Part shown: positions 1-8,352 of the stretch, one piece after another
Position numbering within the stretch: position 1 is the stretch's first letter
Layout: each line of letters opens with the position of its first letter
Assembly (NCBI GenBank): GCA_016713225.1
Contig: JADJPO010000011.1
Span: forward strand, 62,001 to 126,000
Source: Kineosporiaceae bacterium
GTDB lineage: Bacteria; Actinomycetota; Actinomycetes; Actinomycetales; Kineosporiaceae
Length of the DNA: 64,000 nucleotides
Direction of reading: 5' to 3'
Program-made: the position numbers and the translations under genes
Notes under the pieces: generated by a model
The model's input: only the letters and a program-made list of their open reading frames with translations
The model's database searches: none
What the model was told of the DNA's origin: nothing

Positions 1-1335
1 TACTCCCCCACGTTCCGGATCTGGGGGTATGAGACGAACTGGGGCAGCTTCGCCCAGTTCACCAAGGTGCAGGGGCAGCAGTGCATGCCCAAGCCCAAGC
101 ACATGACCTGGGAGGGGGCCGCGGCCTACACGCTGGTCGCGGCGACGGCCTGGCGGATGCTGCACGGCTGGGGTGCCAACGCCGTCAAGGCCGGCGACGT
201 CGTGCTGATCTGGGGTGGGGCCGGCGGGTTGGGGTCGATGGCCATCCAGATCGCCAAGGCTGCCGGTGCCACCCCGGTCGCGATCGTCTCGGACCAGGAC
301 AAGTTCGACTACTGCATCCAGTTGGGCGCCAAGGGGTGCATCAACCGCAACGACTTCGATCACTGGGGCATGCTGCCGCACTGGAAGGACTCCGCCGGCT
401 ACGCCACCTGGCTCAAGGGCGTGCGCGGCTTCGGCAAGGCGATCTGGGACGTGCTGGGCGAGAAGCGGGCGCCGAACATCGTGTTCGAGCACCCCGGCGA
501 GACGACCATCCCGAGTTCGATCTTCGTCTGCGACACCGGGGGCATGGTCGTGGTCTGCGCCGGCACCACCGGCTTCAACGCCACCGTCGACCTGCGCTAC
601 CTGTGGATGCGCCAGAAGCGGCTGCAGGGCTCGCACTTCGCCAACTCCGTGCAGTCCAACGAGATGAACCAGCTGGCGGTGCAGGGGTTGCTCGATCCCT
701 GCATGTCCCGCGCCTTCTCCTACGACGAGATCCCCCTGGCGCACCAGCTGATGTACGAGAACAAGCACCCGCACGGCAACATGGCGGTGCTGGTTGGGGC
801 GACCGAATTCGGCCTGGGCATCAGCGGCGAACCACCGGTTCAGCTCCCCCACGCGACCCTGCCCGCCGACGACGTGCACGTCACGCCGCACCCCTATCCG
901 CTGTCCGTCCCGCTGCCGGGGATCGCCGCGGCGGAGGAGATCACGATCGTCGACGACGGCAGCACGGTGCAGGACCTGATGCACCAGGGCATCATCGGGT
1001 GCTCGCCCGACGACACCGTGGCCCACGCAGCCGAGATCATGATCGAGGCGGACATCCACGCCGTGGTGGTGATGGACGGCGGCCGGGCGGTCGGGGTGAT
1101 GTCGCAGACCGACCTGGTGCTGGCCAGCCAGGATCGAACCCGGGACGACGCCAGGGCACTGCCGGTGCGTGAGGTGATGACCGAGGGGTGTCTGACCTGT
1201 GAGGCCGGCACCTTGCTCAGCGAGGCGGTCAGCCTGATGACCAGCCGGCGGATGCACCGCCTGGTGGTGACCGCCGACGGCGAGCCGGTCGGTGTGCTGT
1301 CGATGACCGATGTGGTTCGCAAGCTGCTGTCCTGA
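1..1335 (+). CDS. ccr: Crotonyl-CoA carboxylase/reductase fused to a C-terminal CBS-domain pair (5' partial)
   Basis: The frame is open at base 1, so the start lies outside the window; 444 residues are visible. The enzyme reductively carboxylates crotonyl-CoA with CO2 and NADPH to ethylmalonyl-CoA, the key step of the ethylmalonyl-CoA pathway. Seen: IWGYETNWGSFAQF at residues 7-20 (the YE pair matches the FE pair near the CO2 site of studied CCRs), a GGAGGLGSMAIQ nucleotide-binding loop, VFEHPGE, and KRLQGSHFAN with the CO2-site His. The wording is closer to the alphaproteobacterial primary-metabolism type than to Streptomyces CCR. The CCR domain ends near NMAVLVGA (residues 260-267). A Pro-rich linker follows, then CBS repeats at about 321-378 and 389-443, each with a GV(M/L)S-x-TD(L/V) ending. 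Such pairs usually bind adenine nucleotides, so allosteric control is possible but inferred. No stop or frameshift interrupts the fusion. Confidence 0.9.
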   Translation, partial: YSPTFRIWGYETNWGSFAQFTKVQGQQCMPKPKHMTWEGAAAYTLVAATAWRMLHGWGANAVKAGDVVLIWGGAGGLGSMAIQIAKAAGATPVAIVSDQDKFDYCIQLGAKGCINRNDFDHWGMLPHWKDSAGYATWLKGVRGFGKAIWDVLGEKRAPNIVFEHPGETTIPSSIFVCDTGGMVVVCAGTTGFNATVDLRYLWMRQKRLQGSHFANSVQSNEMNQLAVQGLLDPCMSRAFSYDEIPLAHQLMYENKHPHGNMAVLVGATEFGLGISGEPPVQLPHATLPADDVHVTPHPYPLSVPLPGIAAAEEITIVDDGSTVQDLMHQGIIGCSPDDTVAHAAEIMIEADIHAVVVMDGGRAVGVMSQTDLVLASQDRTRDDARALPVREVMTEGCLTCEAGTLLSEAVSLMTSRRMHRLVVTADGEPVGVLSMTDVVRKLLS

Positions 1336-1583
1336 GCTACCGCTTTCGCTACGCAGAGATACCGACCGCTGACAATCTGATAGTGCCTGGTCCGATCCAC
1401 TCCGCGCGGTCACGGGTCTGCATCACGCACCTTGCTCCAGGCGTGGCTTTTGACGTGCATCGCAGCGCCGAGCGGGCCACGCTCGGGGTACTCTGCCTAG
1501 CGCCGGGACCGGATCTGGGAGTTCGCGATATCGCTCTCCGTGACCGGCACATCGATGCAATCATGAGATTCCGTGACGTGTAG
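1335..1583 (+). pseudogene. C-terminal remnant of a second, Streptomyces-type crotonyl-CoA carboxylase/reductase
   Basis: Reading from base 1335, in the frame that has AGC at 1335-1337, gives about 82 residues that align without gaps to the end of Streptomyces-type CCR from its GSHFANY region onward. Landmarks in order are NLI-x-x-G-x-IH, DVHR (about 1449-1460), GVLCLAPGPDLGVRD (about 1479-1523), and HIDAIMRFRDV before the TAG at 1581-1583; Streptomyces CCR has DVHR, GVLCLAPEEGLGVRD and HLDAINRFRNI. The rest of that enzyme is absent: upstream lies the CCR-CBS gene in another frame, whose stop codon touches the first aligned codon. The homology is by recognition, with strong agreement over the last 45 residues and weaker agreement before. 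It has no start or ribosome binding site of its own, so it is a relic. Confidence 0.72.
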
Positions 1584-1585
1584 TA

Positions 1586-1601
1586 GGCCCCGCGCGGGGC
1601 C
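1586..1601. other. 16-bp perfect palindrome before the DivIVA-like gene
   Basis: GGCCCCGC is followed directly by GCGGGGCC, just after the CCR remnant stop and 2 bases before the AGGAGG ribosome binding site (1604-1609) of the next gene. It could be a short hairpin or a protein site. There is no T-run, so a classical terminator is unlikely. Confidence 0.4.
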
Positions 1602-1619
1602 TGAGGAGGTCTCGACACA

Positions 1620-2894
1620 GTGGCCGGCGATCAGCACCACCAGCCGTTCCAGATCGTCATGCGGGGATACGACAAGGCCCAGGTGGACGAGCGCATCGGG
1701 GCCTTGGAGGCCCAGTTGCGCGACGCCCGCGCGCGGGTCGAAGAAGTCGATGCCCGCGCGATGAAGCTCTCCGGCGAGGTGGCCGAGGCCCATCGCCAGC
1801 TCCGGGAGGTCGAACGGCCGTCGTACAGCGGTCTCGGCGCCCGGATCGAGCAGCTCCTCCGTCTGGCGGAGGAGCAGGCCAGCGACGTCATCGCTGCGGC
1901 CACCAAGGACGCCGACGAGGCCCTCGCGCAGGCGCGGGTCGAGGCGGCTCAGGTCCGCGCAGCGGCTCAGAACGAGTCCGCCGAGATGACCGCCGGCGCA
2001 CAGCGTGAGAGCGCCGAGCTGCGGCAGAGCGCGACCACGGAGGCCGAGGAGATCGTCGCCACGGCCACCCGCAAGGCCGAGGAGATGCTGGCCGTCGCCG
2101 AGCGCGAGGCTGCCAAGCTCAAGAGCGTCACCGAGCACGAGACCAGCGAGAAGCGCACCACGGTCGACCGCGAGCTGGCCCGGCTGCGCGCCACGGCCGA
2201 GCGTGAGGTCACCGAGCTTCGCGCCGCGGCCAAGCGGGACGTCGACGAGCACCGGGGCGCGGCGAAGAAGGAGGCCGACGACCTGCGGGCCGCGGCCGCC
2301 GCCATGCACGAGGAGACTCGCGCCAAGGTCGAGCAGATGACCACGGACCTCGAGGTCATGCTCGCCGCCCGGCGCGAGGAGGCCGAGCGCATCGACGCCG
2401 AGCGTCACGAGCAGGCCGTCGCCCAGGCGACCCAGCTGGTGGCCGAGGCCGAGCAGCGCGCCGCCGCCGCCGAGCAGCGGGCCGCCAAGGCGGTCGAGCA
2501 GGCCGAGCACGTGCGGCGCGACGCCGACGACCACGCCAAGCAGCTGATCGGCAACGCCCGCCGCAACGCCGACTCGGTGATCGCCGAGGCTCGGGCCCAC
2601 GCCGACAAGGTGCTCTCCGAGGCCAAGGCCGAGGCCGAGCGTCACCGTCGGGCCGCCCAGCGTCAGGTCGACGAGCTCACCCGTCAGCGCGACCTCATCT
2701 CCGGTCACCTCGACCAGCTGCGGTCGCTGCTCGGCACCACGATGCCGGGTCCGGTGCCCAACCTCGACAAGCTCACCGCCGCGCGCGGCGGCGGCGAGAA
2801 CCTGGCGGACGGCGTCCCCACCGCCGGCGAGATCGCGGGCGAGGCGGACAAGACCATCGTGCTGCCGGCCACCGAGGAGCCGGCCCGGCGCTGA
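1620..2894 (+). CDS. DivIVA-domain long coiled-coil protein
   Basis: A 424-residue protein starting at GTG 1620, chosen because AGGAGG lies 10 bases upstream and the DivIVA signature follows at once: MRGYDKAQVDERI at residues 14-26. The rest, to about residue 365, is an uninterrupted Ala/Glu/Arg/Lys-rich heptad-type coiled coil with runs such as EAEEIVATATRKAEEML; the last 60 residues are Gly/Pro-rich and disordered. The DivIVA N-terminus binds curved membrane or other DivIVA proteins in the family. The architecture resembles actinobacterial cytoskeletal or polar-growth scaffolds (Scy/FilP-like), so a role in cell shape or polarity is inferred. There are no membrane segments. It is monocistronic, followed by a strong hairpin. 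Confidence 0.8.
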   Translation: MAGDQHHQPFQIVMRGYDKAQVDERIGALEAQLRDARARVEEVDARAMKLSGEVAEAHRQLREVERPSYSGLGARIEQLLRLAEEQASDVIAAATKDADEALAQARVEAAQVRAAAQNESAEMTAGAQRESAELRQSATTEAEEIVATATRKAEEMLAVAEREAAKLKSVTEHETSEKRTTVDRELARLRATAEREVTELRAAAKRDVDEHRGAAKKEADDLRAAAAAMHEETRAKVEQMTTDLEVMLAARREEAERIDAERHEQAVAQATQLVAEAEQRAAAAEQRAAKAVEQAEHVRRDADDHAKQLIGNARRNADSVIAEARAHADKVLSEAKAEAERHRRAAQRQVDELTRQRDLISGHLDQLRSLLGTTMPGPVPNLDKLTAARGGGENLADGVPTAGEIAGEADKTIVLPATEEPARR

Positions 2895-2937
2895 TCCTCG
2901 GATCGGGTCACTCGCCTCACGGAATCTCAGGCATCAC

Positions 2938-2970
2938 CAGCGGGCCGGTCGTCTGACGACCGGCCCGCTG
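2938..2970 (+). terminator. Strong intrinsic-type hairpin after the DivIVA-like gene
   Basis: A 14-bp perfect stem (2938-2951 pairing with 2957-2970) has a 5-base loop TCTGA. It lies 44 bases after the stop codon. No T-tract follows, which is common for actinobacterial terminators. Confidence 0.75.
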
Positions 2971-3047
2971 GGCTGTTCCGGGCGGGCCGACCGACGGGTC
3001 AGGTGTGGCAGGCTGAGAGCCGATCACCAACTTCACGATGAGGTGCC

Positions 3048-4412
3048 GTGAGTCCCTGGAAAGCACGCATCCCCCGCTCGACGAGTCTGCGCGCCGTCCG
3101 TGAGGCCGTCGTCGAACGCCGCGCGGCGGCCCAGGCCGAACGCGCCCGGCGCGCCGTCGACCCGTGGGAGGCGGATCGGCTCGCCGCCGAGCAACTCGGC
3201 CTGAACGCCCCCTCGCGCACCGCAACGGAGCCCGACCCGGACGACGCCCACGCCGCCCCGGGCGACGGTTCGCTCACCGATGCCCTGCCGCCCCTGGACG
3301 CCCTGTCCCCCGGCCCGGCGACGCGGGAGGGCGCGGCCGTCGACTCGACGCGTTTCGGCGTCCCGGGGCTTCCGGTGAGCCGAGCGCACCCGTTCTACAT
3401 CGGCTTCATGGGTGCCACCGGAGTCCTGATGGCCTCGTTCCTGCTCGGGTTGCTCGGGCGGTTGACCTCGGTGATCACCCTGGTGGTGATCGCCCTGTTC
3501 CTGGCCCTGGCGCTCGACCCGCTGGTGCGCTGGCTGCAGGGGCGTGGGCTGGCCCGTGGCTCGGCGGTGGCGCTGGTCTTCCTCGGCGTGGTGCTGCTGT
3601 TCACCGGGTTCGGGTTCGCCGTCGTGCCACCGCTGGCCACCGAGGCCGCGGACCTCACCCAGGCGTTGCCCGGCTGGGTGGACGACTTCCAGAAGACCCA
3701 GTGGGTGATCGATCTCGACAAACAGTTCGGGATCATCAACACGGTCACCGAACAGCTCAAGACCCGCCTGGCCAACGGCGAGACGGTGGTGCAGTTGTTC
3801 GGCGGGGTGCTGGGCGCCGGGCAGGCCGTCATCTCGGGTGCGTTCAGCGCGTTCACCGTGCTGGTGCTCACGCTCTACTTCACCGCATCCCTGAACACCC
3901 TGACCGAGGCCACGTACGCGCTGGTGCCGGCCTCGCGCCGGGCGCGGGTCCGCCTGATCGGCGATGAGATCATCCGCCGGATCGGTGGCTACACGTCGGG
4001 GCAGGTGGCGGTGGCGGCCATCAACGCCACGTTCACCTACGTCGGGCTGCTGGTGCTGGGACTGCCGTATGCCCTGGTGCTGGCGATCACTGTGGGCATC
4101 CTGGGGTTGATCCCGATGGTCGGCGCCACCATCGGGGCCGTGGTGATCACCGTGGCCGCGCTGTTCCAGAGCTGGCAGGCGGCCGTGGTCGTGGCCGTCT
4201 ACTACCTGATCTACCAGCAGGTGGAGAACTACGTGATCGCGCCCCGGATCATGTCCCGCACCGTGAACCTGCCCGGCTTCCTCGCCGTCATCGCCGCTCT
4301 GGCCGGTGGAGCACTGCTGGGCATTCTCGGCGCCCTGATCGCCATCCCGATTGCGGCCAGCATTCTGCTGATCGTGCAAGAAGTGATCATTCCGCGCCAG
4401 CAACGCTCCTGA
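3048..4412 (+). CDS. AI-2E family transporter (PerM/YdiK-like membrane protein)
   Basis: A 454-residue membrane protein starting at GTG 3048, with GAGGTG a few bases upstream. The first ~110 residues are a charged, Pro-rich cytoplasmic segment, longer than in most family members. Then come a pair of membrane segments (about 118-160), another near 180-200, a soluble central part (about 205-265), and several C-terminal membrane segments with the family features GYTSGQ and GLIPMVGATIGA. Family members export diverse small molecules or couple to Na+/H+; the AI-2 link holds for only a few, so the substrate is unknown. It stands alone, converging on the anti-sigma gene across repeat element A1. Confidence 0.8.
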   Translation: MSPWKARIPRSTSLRAVREAVVERRAAAQAERARRAVDPWEADRLAAEQLGLNAPSRTATEPDPDDAHAAPGDGSLTDALPPLDALSPGPATREGAAVDSTRFGVPGLPVSRAHPFYIGFMGATGVLMASFLLGLLGRLTSVITLVVIALFLALALDPLVRWLQGRGLARGSAVALVFLGVVLLFTGFGFAVVPPLATEAADLTQALPGWVDDFQKTQWVIDLDKQFGIINTVTEQLKTRLANGETVVQLFGGVLGAGQAVISGAFSAFTVLVLTLYFTASLNTLTEATYALVPASRRARVRLIGDEIIRRIGGYTSGQVAVAAINATFTYVGLLVLGLPYALVLAITVGILGLIPMVGATIGAVVITVAALFQSWQAAVVVAVYYLIYQQVENYVIAPRIMSRTVNLPGFLAVIAALAGGALLGILGALIAIPIAASILLIVQEVIIPRQQRS

Positions 4413-4413
4413 G

Positions 4414-4488
4414 CCACAACCTGCTCAGGCCCACAACCTGTCAGGCCCACAACCTGCTCAGGCCACAACCTGTCAGGCCCACAACCTG
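4414..4488. repeat. Five short tandem copies of CCACAACCTG(C)TCAGGC
   Basis: Copies start at 4414, 4431, 4447, 4463 and 4479, directly after the AI-2E gene stop. Each is 16-17 bases, alternating CTGCTCAGG and CTGTCAGG. The fifth runs straight into the left arm of palindrome A1. The same CCACAACCTG unit precedes palindrome A4 at 36282, so it looks like part of the family A flank that expanded by slippage. Confidence 0.8.
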
Positions 4489-4579
4489 CTCATGCTCCGC
4501 AGGTGTCGCTCGGTGCCGACCAAACGCCCCTTTTGTGCGTCACCGACGGAGCATGAGCAGCTCCCCACGGAGCATGAGC
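4488..4579. repeat. Intergenic palindrome family A, copy 1
   Basis: The left arm GCTCATGCTCCGC (4488-4500) is followed by AGGTGTCG, a 45-base spacer ending CGTCACCG, and two direct copies of the complementary arm ACGGAGCATGAGC (4546-4558 and 4567-4579). It sits between convergent genes, so it may end transcription from both sides. The downstream 30 bases, GGGTTGTC repeated, belong to the same edge. Confidence 0.8.
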
Positions 4580-4609
4580 GGGTTGTCGGGTGGGTTGTCG
4601 GGTGGGTGG

Positions 4610-5710
4610 TCAGCTGGGGTTGGGGGTGGTGGTGAGGGTGGCGGGGGCGAGGGACAGGTCCTGGGCGCTGCGGGGGCCGAGGCCCGAGGTGACCAGGCGG
4701 TCGTAGGCCTGACCCAACACGGTGGCGCCCAGCGTGGTGGCCTGCGCGAGGGCCTCCGCCGGGGTCGCGAAGGCCCCGTTCGGGACCACCAACTGGAACC
4801 CGGACGTCGCGCGGCCCGACCGGACGGCGCCCAGCACCATGACCGAGCCCGGCACGGCCGTGGTCGAGGTGGCCAGCACCGAGCCCTCCCCCACACTGTC
4901 GCGCGCCACGACCTGCAGCCCCGACCAGGCGCCGGCGCAGCCGTCGAGATGGTCGCGCAGCCACGCGACCTGATCACTCGACCCCCGACCGGAGAAGACC
5001 CGGACGGCGTTCGAGAAGGTCCAGTCGGGGCCGGCGGTCTGTGACCACTGCAGGCTGCGCCCGCCCACGGCGTACTGCAGACCCAGCGGCTCGGCGCGAC
5101 AGGCGCTCGTCGAGGTCGTGGGCACCTGCACGTACTGACCGCTGTCGAAGTCCGATGTCAGCGTCAGGCCCGGTAGCTCACCGGTGAGCAGCGCGGCGTC
5201 CGGCACGATCACCAGCCCGGCCTCGGTACGCGGCAGGCGGGTGGCCAGACCGGCGGCGTCCGGGCTCGCGGCCACCGACAGCGAGAGACCACCTCTCGGC
5301 TGGGTCGGCTCCTGCCCGGATGGCCCGGATGGCTCGGTCGGTGCAGGTGACCCGCTCGGCCCGCTGGGCTCACTCGGCCCGGACGAGCCCGAGGTCGGAC
5401 GCGCGGACGCCGCGTTCCCGGAGGACCCAGTGGGTCCTCCGGCCACCAGCCCGGACGAGCTCGCGGCGTCCAGCATCACGACGCTGACCGGCTGCGGCGC
5501 GAGCAGGCGCACCACGGTGCCGGTGGCCAACCCGCCCACCACGGTGGCCGAGAGCACCCCCATCGCCACCCGGCGACGCCGACGGCGCGCACCGGCCCGT
5601 CGGCTGCTGCCCGCGATCAGGGACCCGACGTCGACCGGCGCATCCGTGGACTGCTGCAGCGCACGGGCGAGCCGACGGGAGACCTCGTCCAGGTCGTCAG
5701 GCTCAACCAT
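4610..5710 (-). CDS. Putative membrane anti-sigma factor partner of the SigE-family sigma
   Basis: A 366-residue protein. The start ATG (5708-5710) overlaps the sigma gene stop by 8 bases, which suggests translational coupling. The N-terminal ~45 residues are cytoplasmic (MVEPDDLDEVSRRLARAL, then an Arg-rich stop-transfer stretch). One membrane helix follows (about 46-70), then a long Ser/Pro/Gly linker (repeated PSGPSG), then an extracellular domain of about 190 residues with Cys at the CRAEPL and DGCAGAW positions that could pair. No zinc-binding HxxxCxxC motif of ZAS anti-sigmas is visible. The role is inferred from operon position and topology: hold the sigma factor at the membrane and respond to an outside signal. 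Confidence 0.65.
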   Translation of the reverse strand: MVEPDDLDEVSRRLARALQQSTDAPVDVGSLIAGSSRRAGARRRRRRVAMGVLSATVVGGLATGTVVRLLAPQPVSVVMLDAASSSGLVAGGPTGSSGNAASARPTSGSSGPSEPSGPSGSPAPTEPSGPSGQEPTQPRGGLSLSVAASPDAAGLATRLPRTEAGLVIVPDAALLTGELPGLTLTSDFDSGQYVQVPTTSTSACRAEPLGLQYAVGGRSLQWSQTAGPDWTFSNAVRVFSGRGSSDQVAWLRDHLDGCAGAWSGLQVVARDSVGEGSVLATSTTAVPGSVMVLGAVRSGRATSGFQLVVPNGAFATPAEALAQATTLGATVLGQAYDRLVTSGLGPRSAQDLSLAPATLTTTPNPS

Positions 5711-6341
5711 GATCCTCAGCGCTCCCTCGCGGGCCCGACGGACCGGGGGCACCCACCGGTTCCGACAGCAGCTCTCGCAACCGGGCCAGACCCCGATGCG
5801 CATTGGTGCGCACGGTCACCTCGCGGCTGCCGAGCAGCTCGGCGATCTCCGCGTCCGGCAGACCCTCGTAGTGCCGCAACACCAGGACGGCGCGCTGCTT
5901 GGCCGGCAGCCGCCGCAGCGCGCTCATCAGGCGGTCGCGGTCGTCGATGGTGGTGAAGCCGTCCGGGGCGGCAGCCGCCTGATCGATCCGGCGGGTGAGC
6001 ACCTCCGGATCATGAACGCGCTCCCGGCGCACCGCACGCCGAAAGTGCGACGTGCAGGCGTTGACCACCATGCGCCGGACGTATGCCGGCACATCGTCGG
6101 CTGTTCCCACCCGCGACCAGCGCATCAGCGCGGTGGCGAGCACGTCCTGCACGATGTCCTCGGCAGTGGCCGGGTCGCGCAACAGGCCCCGCGCCAGGCG
6201 CACCAGGCGCCCGCCCTCCGCCGCGACGAAGGCCACGAACTCCGCGTGAACCGCCTCGGTCGCCTCCGACGACGCGCCGGCCCGCCCGGCGGCCACAGCG
6301 GCGTCCGGCGGTCTCGTCATGGGCAGGCTCACCACACTCAC
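5703..6341 (-). CDS. SigE-family ECF RNA polymerase sigma factor
   Basis: A 212-residue sigma factor starting at GTG 6341, with an in-frame ATG at 6320 as the alternative. Region 2 reads FVAAEGGRLVRLARGLLRDP..AEDIVQDVL, followed by YVRRMVVNACTSHFRR; region 4 reads LPAKQRAVLVLRHYEGLPDAEIAEL, a helix-turn-helix ending in REVTVR. This matches the actinobacterial SigE-family ECF pattern, which directs RNA polymerase to a small stress regulon. The last 20 residues are Pro/Gly-rich. The downstream gene overlaps and is probably its anti-sigma. Its promoter target is not visible. Confidence 0.88.
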   Translation of the reverse strand: MSVVSLPMTRPPDAAVAAGRAGASSEATEAVHAEFVAFVAAEGGRLVRLARGLLRDPATAEDIVQDVLATALMRWSRVGTADDVPAYVRRMVVNACTSHFRRAVRRERVHDPEVLTRRIDQAAAAPDGFTTIDDRDRLMSALRRLPAKQRAVLVLRHYEGLPDAEIAELLGSREVTVRTNAHRGLARLRELLSEPVGAPGPSGPRGSAEDHG

Positions 6342-6423
6342 AGGTCACAGACGCCGAGGGACACGCCCATGTTGCACGGTTCGGTCGGCGAACGGGCCGG
6401 CACCGTGCGAAACCGTGGTGCGA

Positions 6424-8199
6424 TCAGCCGTAGATGCGGAAGCCCCGCCCGGTCTTGCGGCCCAGATACCCGGCCCGCACCATCTGCTCCAGCAGCGGGG
6501 TCGGCGCCCAGCTGCGCTCGCGGAACTCCAGGTACAGGGTGCGCTGGATCGCCAGCGAGACGTCCAACCCGACCACGTCGAGCAGTTCGAACGGTCCCAT
6601 CGGGTAGCCACAGCCGTTCTTCATCGCGACATCGATCTCGTCGGCGGTGGCGTAGTGCTCCGAGAGCATGCGGATCGCGTCGTTCAGGTACGGGAAGAGC
6701 AGCGCGTTGACGATGAACCCGGCGCGGTCGCCGCAGGTCACCGGGTGCTTGCCGATCCGATCGCAGAGCCCGACCACGGTCTCGACCACATCGGGTGCGG
6801 TGGCCACGGTGTGCACCACCTCGACCAGCTTCATCACCGGCGCCGGGTTGAAGAAGTGCATCCCCACCACGTCGTGCGGGCGCGAGGTGGCGGCCGCACA
6901 CTCGATGACCGGCAGCGAGGAGGTGGTCGTCGCCAGGATCGCACCCGCCTTGCAGATCCCGTCGAGCTCGGTGAACAACGCCCGCTTGACCTCGAGGTCC
7001 TCGACGATCGCCTCGACCACCAGGTCGACCTCACCCAGAGCGGTGACCGAGGTGGCGCCGGTGATCCGGCCGAGGGCGCCGTCCCGGGCGGCCTGGTCGA
7101 GCCGGCCCCGGCTCACGGCTCGATCGAGGCTCTTGGTGATCTTGGCGATCACGCCGTCCACCTTGGCCTGGCCGCGGGCCACGAAGATGACGTCGAGCCC
7201 GGCCTTGGCCAGCACCTCGACGATGCCCGAGGCCATGGTGCCCGAACCGATCACCCCGACGGAGGAGACCGGGCGCACGTTCTGGGCGCTGGCCCGCGCG
7301 GCGGGGGTGCCGGCGTCCGCCACCACGCTGGAGGACCCCGGCTTGGCGTAGGTGTAGAACCCGCGACCGCTCTTGCGGCCCAACAGGCCCGCAGTCATCA
7401 TCTGCTTCAGGATCGGGGCCGGCGCGTGCAGCCGGTCGCGGTCCTGGTGGTACATCGTGTCGAGCACCTCGTAGACCGTGTCCAACCCGATCAGGTCGAT
7501 CACGGCCAGCGGCCCCATCGGCAGGCCACAGCCGTAGACCATCGAGGCGTCGATGTCCTCGCGGGTGGCATAGCGCGACTCGAGCATGCTCACCGCGTGG
7601 TTCAGGTAGCCCATCAGCAGGGTGTTGGCGATGAAGCCCGCCCGGTCGCCCACCACCACCGGGGTCTTGCCCATCGCCTCGGTCAAGGCGACCGCGTCGT
7701 CCACCACGCCCTGGTCGGTGACCACGGTGCGGATGACCTCGACCAGCTTCTGCACCGGCGCGGGGTTGAAGAAGTGCAACCCGATCACGCGACGGGGGTG
7801 TTCGGTGGCCACCGAGATGTCGGTCACCGACAGGCTGGAGGTGTTCGTGGCGAGGATCGCGTCGCCCGCACAGATGGTGTCGAGCTCGGCGAAGATCTGC
7901 TTCTTCAACTCCAGCCGCTCGGGCACCGCCTCGACCACCAGACCGGCGGGGGCGACGTCCTCGAGCTTGGTGGTGTAGCTGATCCGGGCGAGGATCTGTT
8001 CGCCGTCCTCGGCGGTCATCTTGCCGCGGGTCACCGCCCGTTCGACCGAGGCCGCCACCCGGGCCCGGCCTCGCTCCACGGCCTTCTCGTCCACCTCGAC
8101 GGCCACCACCTGGATCCCCTGGCGCGAGAGCACTTCGGCCAGGCCGGCCCCCATGGTTCCGAGACCGATCACGGCGGCGTTGGTGATCTCGCGCGACAT
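6424..8199 (-). CDS. Tandem-duplicated 3-hydroxybutyryl-CoA dehydrogenase
   Basis: A 591-residue protein made of two full HCDH modules. Module 1 has the NAD-binding loop VIGLGTMGAG at residues 10-19, SSLSVTDI, HFFNPAPVQKLVEVI and the end GRGFYTYAKP. Module 2 repeats the order with VIGSGTMASG near residue 313, SSLPVIE, HFFNPAPVMKLVEVV and GRGFRIYG. Both carry the catalytic His of HFFNP, so both look active. The reaction is oxidation of 3-hydroxyacyl-CoA with NAD(P), or its reverse. With CCR and ethylmalonyl-CoA mutase nearby, the likely job is acetoacetyl-CoA reduction in the ethylmalonyl-CoA pathway or beta-oxidation. The ATG at 8199 was chosen because the Rossmann strand follows directly. 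Confidence 0.9.
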   Translation of the reverse strand: MSREITNAAVIGLGTMGAGLAEVLSRQGIQVVAVEVDEKAVERGRARVAASVERAVTRGKMTAEDGEQILARISYTTKLEDVAPAGLVVEAVPERLELKKQIFAELDTICAGDAILATNTSSLSVTDISVATEHPRRVIGLHFFNPAPVQKLVEVIRTVVTDQGVVDDAVALTEAMGKTPVVVGDRAGFIANTLLMGYLNHAVSMLESRYATREDIDASMVYGCGLPMGPLAVIDLIGLDTVYEVLDTMYHQDRDRLHAPAPILKQMMTAGLLGRKSGRGFYTYAKPGSSSVVADAGTPAARASAQNVRPVSSVGVIGSGTMASGIVEVLAKAGLDVIFVARGQAKVDGVIAKITKSLDRAVSRGRLDQAARDGALGRITGATSVTALGEVDLVVEAIVEDLEVKRALFTELDGICKAGAILATTTSSLPVIECAAATSRPHDVVGMHFFNPAPVMKLVEVVHTVATAPDVVETVVGLCDRIGKHPVTCGDRAGFIVNALLFPYLNDAIRMLSEHYATADEIDVAMKNGCGYPMGPFELLDVVGLDVSLAIQRTLYLEFRERSWAPTPLLEQMVRAGYLGRKTGRGFRIYG

Positions 8200-8352
8200 G
8201 GTGTCCTCCTCGACGAGCACGGGCGTGAGCGCAGTCTCGCACCGGCATCACGCCAAAGGGCTTCCGGAAATGCGGCGCTGGACACACTCGGCGGTAGCGC
8301 ACCGACCATTCACCGGTCACCACACCGACAGGTTGCCGGTAGGTTGCCGTTC

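Noticed and set aside
4414..4488. CRISPR-like array
   Set aside because: The units touch each other with no spacers and no cas genes are present.
6319..8352. N-terminal extension of nucS through 2 kb upstream
   Set aside because: The frame is open but antisense to the dehydrogenase; NucS begins at its family start codon, GTG 8353.
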